Assembly: GCA_022566975.1 (NCBI GenBank)
Contig: JADFHV010000098.1
Coordinates: 1 to 7,708 of the forward strand
Source of the DNA: Chloroflexota bacterium
GTDB taxonomy: Bacteria > Chloroflexota > Dehalococcoidia > SAR202 > UBA11138
Direction: 5' to 3'
Length of the DNA stretch: 7,708 bases
Below the pieces are notes generated by a model that ran no database searches, had not been told where the DNA came from, and was given only the letters and a program-made list of their open reading frames with translations. Below are positions 1-5,387 of this stretch, piece by piece (positions within the stretch are counted from its first letter, which is position 1; each line of letters begins with the position of its first letter). The position numbers and the translations under genes were made by a program.

Positions 1-1518
1 GGCGCTCACCTGCTTCGTACCCTCCTCGATTGCTTCCTTGATGTCGATACCTAGCCCTTGGGCGACACCCTCGCCGTACGCTGGATCGGCGAGGTAGAAA
101 TGGCGGATCTGGCGGAGTTGAATGTCCCGATTGACCGGTTTCATGTCCTGTACGATATTGTGAATCAAGCGAGCCTGGTGGTCTGGCGTCAGTAGGCGGA
201 ACAGGTTCCCTGGCTGGGTGTAGTAGTCGGTGTCCTCATGATGGTCGTACCGGGCTGCCAGACCGCTGAGTGCTTCGCTATAGGCCGTCTCTTTCAACTC
301 ACGATCCTCGGCTGGGCCGCCGAAGCTGTTAGGCTCGTAGTTGACGCTCGGTCCTCCGTTATCGTCAAATCGCATTGCCCCATCACGCTGGTAGTTTCTG
401 ACGTGGGCGGCACGTGGTCGGTTGACGGGGAGCTGCTGGTAGTTTGTTCCTACCCGGTGCAGATGGGTATCGTGGTAGGAGAAGAGCCGGGCCTGGAGCA
501 TCTTGTCCGGCGAGAAGCCGATCCCAGGGACGACGTTGGCTGGCGAGAACGCCGCTTGCTCTACCTCCGCGAAGTAGTTCTGAGGGTTCCGGTTGAGAAC
601 CAATTCGGCGAACTCGAAGAGCGGGAAGTCTCCCTGCGGCCAGACCTTCGTCAGGTCGAACGGGTTGATATGATAGCTCTTAGCCTGTTCCTCGGTCATG
701 ATCTGGACGCACACTCGCCATGCCGGGTAATCACCATGTTCTATGGCAGTGAAGAGGTCACGGGTAGCGTGATCAGGGTCCTCGCCCGCGATGCGCATCG
801 CCTCTTCCCGATTCAGGGTCTGGATTCCTTGCTTGGTCTTGAAGTGGTACTTGATCCACACGCGCCCGCCCTCGGCGCTGATCCAGCTGAACGTATGACT
901 GCTATACCCATTCATGTGCCGGAAGCTTCTCGGGATGCCCCTGTCAGAGAACAGGATTGTAACCTGGTGCAGGCTCTCTGGGCTGAGTGACCAGAAGTCC
1001 CACTGTGGGTTCGGGTGCTTGTAGTTTGTCTGAGGGTCTCGCTTCTGGGTGTGGATGAAGTCAGGGAATTTCAGTCCGTCACGTATGAAGAAGATAGGGG
1101 TGTTGTTGCCAACGATATCGTAGTTCCCCTCTTCCGTGTAGAGCTTGACCGCGAAACCGCGAGGGTCCCGCGCCGCATCGGCGGACCCCTTTTCCCCGGC
1201 GACGGTGGAGAAGCGGACGAACGCCTCAGTCGTCTTGCCCACCTCCGAGAAAAGCTTGGCCTTTGTCCATTTGCTAACATCGGCTGTTACACGGAGATAC
1301 CCATAGGCGCCGGCACCCTTGGCGTGGACGACCCGCTCGGGGACGCGCTCACGGTTGAAGTGCTGGTTCTTCTCGATGAGGTGGAAATCCTCTATGAGGA
1401 TCGGTCCTCGGGGCCCAACCGTGAGAGAGTTCTGGTTATCGCTCACTGGGATCCCTGAAGCGGTCGTCAACTGCTCACGCTTGGGCTGAGCATCGTTGGG
1501 ATTGCTTTTGGGTGACAT
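1..1518 (-). CDS. Monofunctional haem catalase (partial at C-terminus)
   Basis: Decomposes hydrogen peroxide to water and oxygen in the cytoplasm. The frame runs from an ATG at 1518 to the window edge, giving 506 codons without a stop, so only the last few residues should be missing. The start is supported by an AGGAGG at 1530-1525, six bases upstream. Visible hallmarks are the distal haem histidine H65 in [13 protein letters not shown]138 in [12 protein letters not shown], and the proximal signature RLFSYHDTH (344-352) with haem-ligand Y348 and R344. Spacing H65-N138-Y348 equals that of bovine catalase (75, 148, 358). By the same offset, R193, K227, V292 and W293 match bovine NADPH-binding positions, while bovine H305 is replaced by Q295, so this looks like a small-subunit, possibly NADPH-binding, catalase. 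It is divergent from the DUF3883-like gene. Its leader holds inverted repeats (described separately). Identification is very secure; the clade is inferred. Confidence 0.97.
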   Translation of the reverse strand, partial: MSPKSNPNDAQPKREQLTTASGIPVSDNQNSLTVGPRGPILIEDFHLIEKNQHFNRERVPERVVHAKGAGAYGYLRVTADVSKWTKAKLFSEVGKTTEAFVRFSTVAGEKGSADAARDPRGFAVKLYTEEGNYDIVGNNTPIFFIRDGLKFPDFIHTQKRDPQTNYKHPNPQWDFWSLSPESLHQVTILFSDRGIPRSFRHMNGYSSHTFSWISAEGGRVWIKYHFKTKQGIQTLNREEAMRIAGEDPDHATRDLFTAIEHGDYPAWRVCVQIMTEEQAKSYHINPFDLTKVWPQGDFPLFEFAELVLNRNPQNYFAEVEQAAFSPANVVPGIGFSPDKMLQARLFSYHDTHLHRVGTNYQQLPVNRPRAAHVRNYQRDGAMRFDDNGGPSVNYEPNSFGGPAEDRELKETAYSEALSGLAARYDHHEDTDYYTQPGNLFRLLTPDHQARLIHNIVQDMKPVNRDIQLRQIRHFYLADPAYGEGVAQGLGIDIKEAIEEGTKQVSA

Positions 1519-1583
1519 ACAATACCTCCTTCCTTTTAACCCCGTCTCTTAGAGAGTATCAGAGCGCCGCAGCTACCGTTGGG

Positions 1584-1608
1584 TATCGGCTGGGGCCTTT
1601 AGCCGATA
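1584..1608. promoter_or_regulatory. 8-bp perfect inverted repeat upstream of catalase
   Basis: Arms TATCGGCT (1584-1591) and AGCCGATA (1601-1608) are exact reverse complements around a 9-base spacer, centred about 78 bases upstream of the catalase ATG. It could be an operator for a peroxide-responsive regulator or a leader stem-loop. It does not resemble the PerR box (TTATAAT-type) and I cannot assign a regulator. Confidence 0.4.
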
Positions 1609-1704
1609 TCCTCCGTTGAGATTCCACGTGAGTTCGTGTCTGCCACTATCTTAGGGGGGGCGAGGCGCGGCAGCGTCGTGCATTGGTCCAGACGCTGGGC
1701 ACAG

Positions 1705-1732
1705 AAAAAGGACAGGCCGCGACCTGTCCTTT
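1705..1732 (-). terminator. Terminator-like hairpin, minus strand
   Basis: AAAGGACAGG (1707-1716) and CCTGTCCTTT (1723-1732) form a perfect 10-bp stem with a six-base loop. Reading the minus strand, the stem ends in a run of five T (1709-1705), as in an intrinsic terminator. It lies upstream of the catalase start on the catalase strand, so it could stop antisense read-through from the endonuclease Q gene or act as an attenuator in a long catalase leader. On the plus strand the stem is followed by CGTAC, without a T-run. Confidence 0.5.
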
Positions 1733-1864
1733 CGTACAGGAACCAGGGCTGGGACTATAGCCTCCGCGCTCTTAGCCCCTCCCCGCCCGACGGCCGAGCA
1801 ACCGCCGCGTTGGGAGCTATGGCACACACTGGCAGTATCGTGAGGTTGCTCCGTTACCCTAAAT

Positions 1865-1893
1865 TGGACAGAATCCTGAATCGAGATTATATT
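1865..1893 (+). promoter_or_regulatory. Sigma-70-like promoter for the DUF3883-like gene
   Basis: A -35 element TGGACA (1865-1870, five of six consensus bases) and a -10 element TATATT (1888-1893, five of six) are separated by the ideal 17 bases. Transcription would begin near 1900, about 30 bases before the chosen ATG at 1930. The minus strand has an exact TATAAT at 1891-1886 overlapping this -10, but without a recognisable -35; it may be a divergent promoter towards catalase. Confidence 0.5.
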
Positions 1894-1929
1894 CTCTGTT
1901 GACCCTACATGCTTGAAGGAGTGATCGAT

Positions 1930-2343
1930 ATGTCTCTGAGCGAAGACGGCGTCTCATATGCGTTGCGGTACGAGGAGCGGAATGGGAGAGAGCCTCGCGA
2001 TGTTAGCAGAGGTCGGAAGTTTCCAGGAATCGACATCATCAGCTTCGACGGCGAAGGCGACTTCCGGAGCATCGAGGTCAAAGCAACAAAAGGCTCAGGG
2101 ATTCCGGATGCCTTCGAAACAGAGTTCACGCGGCAACTGAAATTCGTTGCAACACATCTATACGTTGTCAGATTCAAACGAGGTGGAGGATTCGATAGCT
2201 TACATGTTGTGCCCAAGAAAGTCATCGATCAATACAGTACGCCGGACAAGCATGGAACCGCGCACAGAATCGTTCAGCATATTAAGTTCGCCAGCGGTCT
2301 GATGAATAGGATAGCCAGGGGCGAGTTCCAGGAAGCCGGTTGA
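1930..2343 (+). CDS. Small DUF3883-like protein, PD-(D/E)XK nuclease-type fold
   Basis: A 137-residue protein resembling the DUF3883 (NO VEIN C-terminal-like) domain, a branch of the PD-(D/E)XK nuclease superfamily. Seen in the sequence: an N-terminal helix ALRYEERNGREPRDVS (11-26), then G33-I-D35-I-I-S and I48-E49-V-K51-A. D35 and E49-x-K51 fit the metal-binding and catalytic triad of this fold, and a hydrophobic strand HLYVVRF follows at 76-82. I chose the ATG at 1930 over the in-frame ATG at 1909 because AGGAG (1917-1921) lies eight bases before it and the conserved part starts there. In larger proteins this domain often accompanies helicase, ATPase or defence modules; here it is alone. 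Its stop is 3 bases from the convergent endonuclease Q stop. Hand count of 1921-2280 gives 185 G+C in 360 (51%), well below the genes to its right. Function is unknown; nuclease activity is inferred. Confidence 0.75.
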   Translation: MSLSEDGVSYALRYEERNGREPRDVSRGRKFPGIDIISFDGEGDFRSIEVKATKGSGIPDAFETEFTRQLKFVATHLYVVRFKRGGGFDSLHVVPKKVIDQYSTPDKHGTAHRIVQHIKFASGLMNRIARGEFQEAG

Positions 2344-2346
2344 CGG

Positions 2347-3558
2347 CTACGGCCACACCTTGACGGTGCCGTAGAGGCCGTCGTAGCCGGGCTCGATGGA
2401 TATGTCGCCGGTGCGGACCCTGGCGACGCCTTCCGCGATCTTCTCACCGGAGATCGAGGCCACGTCGGTCACCGGCGCGTTCATCAGGACGGAAAGCTCG
2501 CTCCCAAGCTCCGAGACCAGTCGGTCGTACTCGGTCCGGACCCGCTTGGTGTTGACCCCTACGTCCAGGGCCTCGGAGAGAATCCCACTCAGCGCCACCA
2601 GGTTCTTGTATGGTGGCCGGCCGTGGTCCGAGCGAACGAAGCCGTCCTCGTCCAGCCGCGACGCGACCTCCCGGGCCGCCAGCTCATCCACGCGCTGCAT
2701 AACGCCCAGCGTCAGCGGCCGGCCGCACTTCGGACACCGCCGGCCGTTGACCGCGACCTCCCCGGGGGTATAGGACACGCCACACTTGCGGTGGCCCGAG
2801 TGGTGGTACTTCCCCTCCTCGGGGAAGAACTCGACGGTGTAGGCGATGCTCTGGGTCCGCAGGGCCTCGGCGAGCCCGTCGTATGTGAGCCCGCCTTCGA
2901 AGACCGTCAGCTCTCGGCCCATCTTCTGCAGGGAGTGGGCGTCGGAAAAAGAGACGAGGGAGCGCTTGTCGAGCTCCGGTATTCGCCAGTTCATGGCCGG
3001 GTCGCTGGAGAGCCCGGTCTCGATGGCGTAGACGTACTCGGCCACGTCCCCAAAGCACTCTTCCAGCGAGTCGAAACCGGACTTGGAGCCGTAGACGCCG
3101 TACCAGGGCGTCCACGCGTGGGCCGGGATGACAAGACACCGTCTGTCGATGTCGAGGAGCGTCAGGACGAGCTCCCTGGGCGTCATGCGGAGGACCGGCC
3201 GTCCGTCGCCGTCGAGCCTGCCCCTGCGGGCCAGCGCGGCATTGATACGGCCCACCGCATCGATGCCGGGTGCGAAGACCAGCATGTGGACCCGCCTGGA
3301 CCTGCCTCCCTGCGCGGCGACGCAGCTGACCTCGGTCCCCAGCACGAACCGGGCGCCGTCATAGGTGAAGAGGCCATCGCCGTCGTCGTGGAGCCTGGCG
3401 CACGTCTCCTCAAACCAGGCGGGATGGGTGAAGTCGGCGCTGGCCAGCAGGTCGATGCCCTTGATGCGGGCCCAACGGGCGAGGTTCTCGAAGGTGAGCT
3501 TGTTGCTCGTGCCGATGGCGTAGCGGGAGTGTAGGTGGAGGTCGGCGACGTAGGTCAT
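2347..3558 (-). CDS. Endonuclease Q-like PHP-domain DNA repair nuclease
   Basis: A 403-residue protein matching the family once called TIGR00375 or mis-labelled UvrD-like helicase, now known from archaeal and Bacillus members as endonuclease Q, which nicks DNA 5' of deaminated bases (uracil, hypoxanthine) and abasic sites. PHP metal-binding motifs are all present: DLHLHS (6-11; H8, H10), D42 in ASADFTHP, E76 in LGTEVSC, H91 in VHMLVF, H147 in PAHAWTPWYG, E180 in IETGLSSDP, and D206/H208 in SDAH. A zinc-finger segment follows: HHSGHRKCG (252-260), then CPKCGRPLTLGV (275-286). The C-terminal third (about 310-380) has the helix-hairpin-helix-like end typical of the family. Length is normal. No clear Shine-Dalgarno precedes the ATG; TAAAAT (3570-3565) lies six bases before it, so a leaderless mRNA is possible. 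Three sampled 60-base lines have 129 G+C in 180. The family name is fairly sure; substrate range is inferred. Confidence 0.88.
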   Translation of the reverse strand: MTYVADLHLHSRYAIGTSNKLTFENLARWARIKGIDLLASADFTHPAWFEETCARLHDDGDGLFTYDGARFVLGTEVSCVAAQGGRSRRVHMLVFAPGIDAVGRINAALARRGRLDGDGRPVLRMTPRELVLTLLDIDRRCLVIPAHAWTPWYGVYGSKSGFDSLEECFGDVAEYVYAIETGLSSDPAMNWRIPELDKRSLVSFSDAHSLQKMGRELTVFEGGLTYDGLAEALRTQSIAYTVEFFPEEGKYHHSGHRKCGVSYTPGEVAVNGRRCPKCGRPLTLGVMQRVDELAAREVASRLDEDGFVRSDHGRPPYKNLVALSGILSEALDVGVNTKRVRTEYDRLVSELGSELSVLMNAPVTDVASISGEKIAEGVARVRTGDISIEPGYDGLYGTVKVWP

Positions 3559-3599
3559 GGCGAGATTTTACCAGAGGCGTCGGATGACCCCACCCTCTC

Positions 3600-3620
3600 C
3601 CGCTGGGGTTGTCGAAGGGG
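3600..3620 (+). repeat. Degenerate 21-base GA-hairpin repeat
   Basis: This lies in the 72-base gap between the aminotransferase stop and the endonuclease Q start. It fits the hairpin plan of the other copies: arms CCGCT/AGGGG (four of five pair), GG opposite GA, inner GG/TC and triloop TTG. It is the most decayed copy; similarity rests mainly on the right half, TTGTCGAAGGGG. Confidence 0.45.
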
Positions 3621-3630
3621 CGCGCTCTTG

Positions 3631-4818
3631 CTAGAAAAAGCCCTCGCGGGAGAAGACGTCGGCCAGGATGGCGATGCCCTCGCGGATCTCGTCGGGTGTG
3701 TTGTGACTGTAGGTGAGCCGGAGGTAGTTTTTCCCGTCGCGTTTGGCGCGGAAGACCGGACCGGGATTGTACTTCACGTCGGCCTCCACAGCCTTATCGA
3801 GCGCCTCCCAGGTGTCGGCCCCCTCCGGGAGCTTCACCCACACCATCATGCCCCCGTGCGGACGGCTCCACTCGCAGCTCGGCGGGAAGTGTTCGCCAAG
3901 GGCGGCCAGCATGGCGTCTCGCTTGACCTTCAGCGACGCCGTCACGTCCTCGACGTACTCGTCCCGGTGTTCGCTCAGATAGCCGTGGACCGCCATCGCC
4001 GCCAGGTGGCTGGGAGACCCGCCGAAGCGTAGTCGCTGCATGTTCTCCTTGACCGCGTCGGGGACGACTGCGTAACCGAGGCGCAGGCCGCATCCAAGCA
4101 GCTTGGTGTACGCCGACACATACATGACCGAGTCCGCGTCGTCCATGCCCATCATCGCCTGCGGCAGAGGAGGCCCGTCGATGCGGAAGTCGGCATAGGA
4201 GTCGTTCTCTACCACGGGGACCCCATAGCGGTGGGAGATCTCCAGCATGTGCTTGCGGCGCTCCCGGCTCATGGTCACGCCCATGGGGTTCTGGTAGACG
4301 GGGATGGTATAGACCATCTTGGGCTGCTTGCCCCGGGAGACCAGGTCCTTGACCATGCTCTCGAGGGCCTCGGTGTCCATACCGTCGGAATCGGTGGGCA
4401 CGTGTACGATCTCAGCCCTGCGCTCCAGCAGCATCCTCAGGGTCCCCAGGTAGGTAAACTCCTCGACCAGGACGACGTCGCCGGGATCGACGAAGGCGTC
4501 GAGGATGCACCCTATGGCCCCTCCGGCGCCGCTGCTAAGGAAGATCGAGTCGACGTCGGTGTCCAGACCCCGGTTTTCGCGGAGGAGGTCGGCGATGAGC
4601 TGGCGCATCCCCTCGTGGCCCTGGGGAGGGGGATACGCGGCAAGGCTGCGGCCGTCTTGGCGTATTGCCTCGCGGAGCGCGTCCACGAGCCCGTCGTAAG
4701 GCAGCGTGTCCGGGTCGGCGTAGGTGACCGAGAAGACGTACCTGGTGTCGGCCTGGAGCCCCGGATGGGTCTCGACCTCCGCGGGCATGTCACGTGAGAA
4801 GAGGTTTTCGTAGTTCAT
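3631..4818 (-). CDS. PLP-dependent class I/II aminotransferase (MocR/LysN-type fold)
   Basis: A 395-residue fold-type I aminotransferase, full length for the family, transferring an amino group between an amino acid and a 2-oxo acid in the cytosol. Visible motifs: AAYPPPQGHEGMRQLIADLL (60-79, the typical Y-x-x-x-x-G-x-x-x-L-R segment), SSGAGGAIG at the cofactor phosphate site (95-103), Y123 as the likely ring-stacking residue, N177 in YQNPMG, D206 and Y208 in ENDSYADF, the Schiff-base lysine K239 in SAYTKLLGCGLRLGY with R246, and R367 in YLRLTY for the substrate carboxylate. The pattern is closest to 2-aminoadipate/aromatic aminotransferases and to the C-terminal half of MocR regulators, but there is no DNA-binding domain. 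No good Shine-Dalgarno precedes the ATG at 4818, and its upstream region is a 20-base tandem repeat. The substrate cannot be read from sequence. Confidence 0.9.
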   Translation of the reverse strand: MNYENLFSRDMPAEVETHPGLQADTRYVFSVTYADPDTLPYDGLVDALREAIRQDGRSLAAYPPPQGHEGMRQLIADLLRENRGLDTDVDSIFLSSGAGGAIGCILDAFVDPGDVVLVEEFTYLGTLRMLLERRAEIVHVPTDSDGMDTEALESMVKDLVSRGKQPKMVYTIPVYQNPMGVTMSRERRKHMLEISHRYGVPVVENDSYADFRIDGPPLPQAMMGMDDADSVMYVSAYTKLLGCGLRLGYAVVPDAVKENMQRLRFGGSPSHLAAMAVHGYLSEHRDEYVEDVTASLKVKRDAMLAALGEHFPPSCEWSRPHGGMMVWVKLPEGADTWEALDKAVEADVKYNPGPVFRAKRDGKNYLRLTYSHNTPDEIREGIAILADVFSREGFF

Positions 4819-4826
4819 GGCTAAGA

Positions 4827-4843
4827 CCAGCCGCCCTTTGGTG
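4827..4843. repeat. 17-base imperfect direct repeat, left copy
   Basis: CCAGCCGCCCTTTGGTG matches 5306-5322 at 16 of 17 positions in the same orientation. The pair brackets the tandem repeat plus the GIY-YIG unit. It also forms the first, degenerate part of the 20-base tandem array. Confidence 0.5.
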
Positions 4844-4910
4844 TCACCCTGGCCCCTTTGGTGTCACCCTGGCCCCTTTGGTGTCACCCTGGCCCCTTTC
4901 CTGTCACCCT
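4831..4910. repeat. Four-unit 20-base tandem repeat upstream of the aminotransferase
   Basis: Units start at 4831, 4851, 4871 and 4891. Units two and three are identical (GGCCCCTTTG then GTGTCACCCT). Unit one begins CCGCCC instead of GGCCCC, and unit four has CC in place of GG at its middle. The second half of the last unit is the beginning of the left 31-base hairpin repeat (TGTCACCCT at 4902-4910), so the array appears to have grown from, or against, that repeat. It fills the leader of the aminotransferase gene, 13 bases from its ATG. The plus-strand frame through it is a repeat-encoded artefact. Confidence 0.9.
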
Positions 4911-4932
4911 GAACGGAGTGAAGGGTCTAAGA
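4902..4932 (+). repeat. Left hairpin repeat of the GIY-YIG unit
   Basis: Starts TGTCA and ends TCTAAGA. The hairpin core is 4906-4926: arms ACCCT/AGGGT, opposed GA and GA, inner pair AC/GT and loop GGA (a GNA-type triloop). It encodes the last two residues and the TAG stop of the GIY-YIG gene on the opposite strand. Confidence 0.85.
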
Positions 4933-5229
4933 CGGTTCGTTGTCATCAAACCAATCTGGTGCAAGATCTCTCCACCGGGGATTGGCCGACTCTATGAGGG
5001 CGACCTTCTTACCTCGCAGCCAGCCCTTGATCTGCTTCTCCCTAGCAATGGCAGACCCCACGTCACTGGTGGCCTCATAGTACACGAGCCAGGAGAGGTT
5101 GTATCTCTTGGTGAACCCGTCCACGAGCTTGTGTCTGTGCTCGTATACCCTCCGCGCCAGGTCGTTGGTCACGCCAGTGTACAGAGTCCTCGTCGAGTTG
5201 GTCAGTATGTAAACGTAATATTGGCCCAG
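4927..5229 (-). CDS. Small GIY-YIG nuclease without a canonical start codon
   Basis: A compact single-domain GIY-YIG nuclease of the UPF0213 kind. Counted from a CTG at 5229 it is 100 residues, the usual family length. YYVYILTN (4-11) supplies the GIY element and LYTG (16-19) the YIG element; DLARRVYEHR (23-32) holds the arginine region and H31, AIAREKQIKGW (60-70) the metal-binding E64, and NP is at 83-84. All expected catalytic positions look intact. No ATG, GTG or TTG precedes the GIY motif in frame: the next upstream stop is TAA at 5250-5248, and the first ordinary start is GTG at 5172, which would delete both GIY and YIG. No Shine-Dalgarno precedes the CTG. So either CTG initiates or the gene has lost its start and is decaying. 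The last residues (P-S-stop) are encoded by the left hairpin repeat. The domain call is secure; expression is doubtful. Confidence 0.75.
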   Translation of the reverse strand: MGQYYVYILTNSTRTLYTGVTNDLARRVYEHRHKLVDGFTKRYNLSWLVYYEATSDVGSAIAREKQIKGWLRGKKVALIESANPRWRDLAPDWFDDNEPS

Positions 5230-5245
5230 TTCGTATAAGCAGCGG

Positions 5246-5276
5246 CCTTAGATTCTTCGCTGCGCTCAGAATGACA
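5246..5276 (-). repeat. Right hairpin repeat of the GIY-YIG unit
   Basis: On the minus strand it starts TGTCA and ends TCTAAGG. The hairpin core is 5272-5252: arms ATTCT/AGAAT, opposed GA and GA, inner pair GC/GC and loop GCA. Relative to the left copy, two outer pairs change from C-G to T-A and one inner pair from A-T to G-C, so pairing is preserved. It ends 16 bases before the CTG of the GIY-YIG gene. Confidence 0.85.
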
Positions 5277-5305
5277 TGAGCGCAGCGTTGGCCCGTGGCG
5301 TGCAG

Positions 5306-5322
5306 CCAGCCGCCCTTTCGTG
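5306..5322. repeat. 17-base imperfect direct repeat, right copy
   Basis: CCAGCCGCCCTTTCGTG; it differs from the left copy at 4827-4843 only at position 14. It lies 30 bases beyond the right hairpin repeat. Confidence 0.5.
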
Positions 5323-5324
5323 CC

Positions 5325-5342
5325 CGGGGTGCCCCCACCCCG
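5325..5342 (-). terminator. GC-rich hairpin after the oxidoreductase gene
   Basis: CGGGGTG (5325-5331) and CACCCCG (5336-5342) pair perfectly over 7 bp with a four-base loop, 45 bases beyond the oxidoreductase stop. No T-run follows on either strand, so it is at best a weak or factor-assisted terminator. Confidence 0.3.
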
Positions 5343-5387
5343 CTTGTTCCCGACCCAGCCCACCCTCTCCAGTGGCAAGCCACCGGC

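Larger units (their letters stand above)
1519..1929. other. Divergent intergenic region between catalase and DUF3883-like gene
   Basis: This 411-base stretch separates two divergently transcribed genes, and I see no convincing gene in it. Next to the catalase start is a Shine-Dalgarno site (1525-1530). Three inverted repeats follow: 1584-1608, 1707-1732 and a looser 8-base pair of arms at 1796-1803 and 1844-1851 (GAGCAACC/GGTTGCTC, 40-base loop). Close to the DUF3883-like gene are overlapping -10-like elements on both strands. If the catalase mRNA starts near 1880, its leader would be about 360 bases long and structured; this is inference. Confidence 0.6.
4902..5276. mobile_element. Candidate GIY-YIG unit bounded by 31-base inverted repeats
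   Basis: A 375-base unit consisting of almost nothing but a small GIY-YIG nuclease gene and two hairpin repeats facing each other. The left repeat (4902-4932, plus) and right repeat (5276-5246, minus) agree at 23 of 31 positions; six of the eight differences are three compensating base-pair changes within the hairpin. The gene's stop codon (4929-4927) lies in the left repeat, and the in-frame stop preceding it (5250-5248) lies in the right one. Imperfect 17-base direct repeats lie further out. The arrangement is directly seen; mobility is inference. Confidence 0.5.

Noticed and set aside
238..1458. Long plus-strand open frames over the first 1.5 kb
   Set aside because: They lie antisense to the catalase frame, which has every catalase motif and runs off the window edge; they show no recognisable domain.
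1723..1742. Resemblance of the minus strand (CCTGTACGAAAGGACAG) to the sarcin-ricin loop of large-subunit rRNA
   Set aside because: Only about 16 bases match; the sequence on both sides does not follow 23S rRNA, and the bases are explained by the 10-bp hairpin.
1636..1902. Open frame of 88 codons on the plus strand in the intergenic region
   Set aside because: No ribosome site or recognisable domain, and it spans the terminator-like hairpin and the promoter of the next gene.
2623..3534. 303-codon plus-strand frame opposite endonuclease Q
   Set aside because: A high-GC shadow of the real gene, with no domain resemblance.
4831..4910. CRISPR array
   Set aside because: Units are contiguous 20-base tandem copies without variable spacers, and no cas gene is present.
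4794..5238. Plus-strand frames through the tandem array and the GIY-YIG region
   Set aside because: The translated peptides are period-20 repeat products and the antisense of the nuclease gene.
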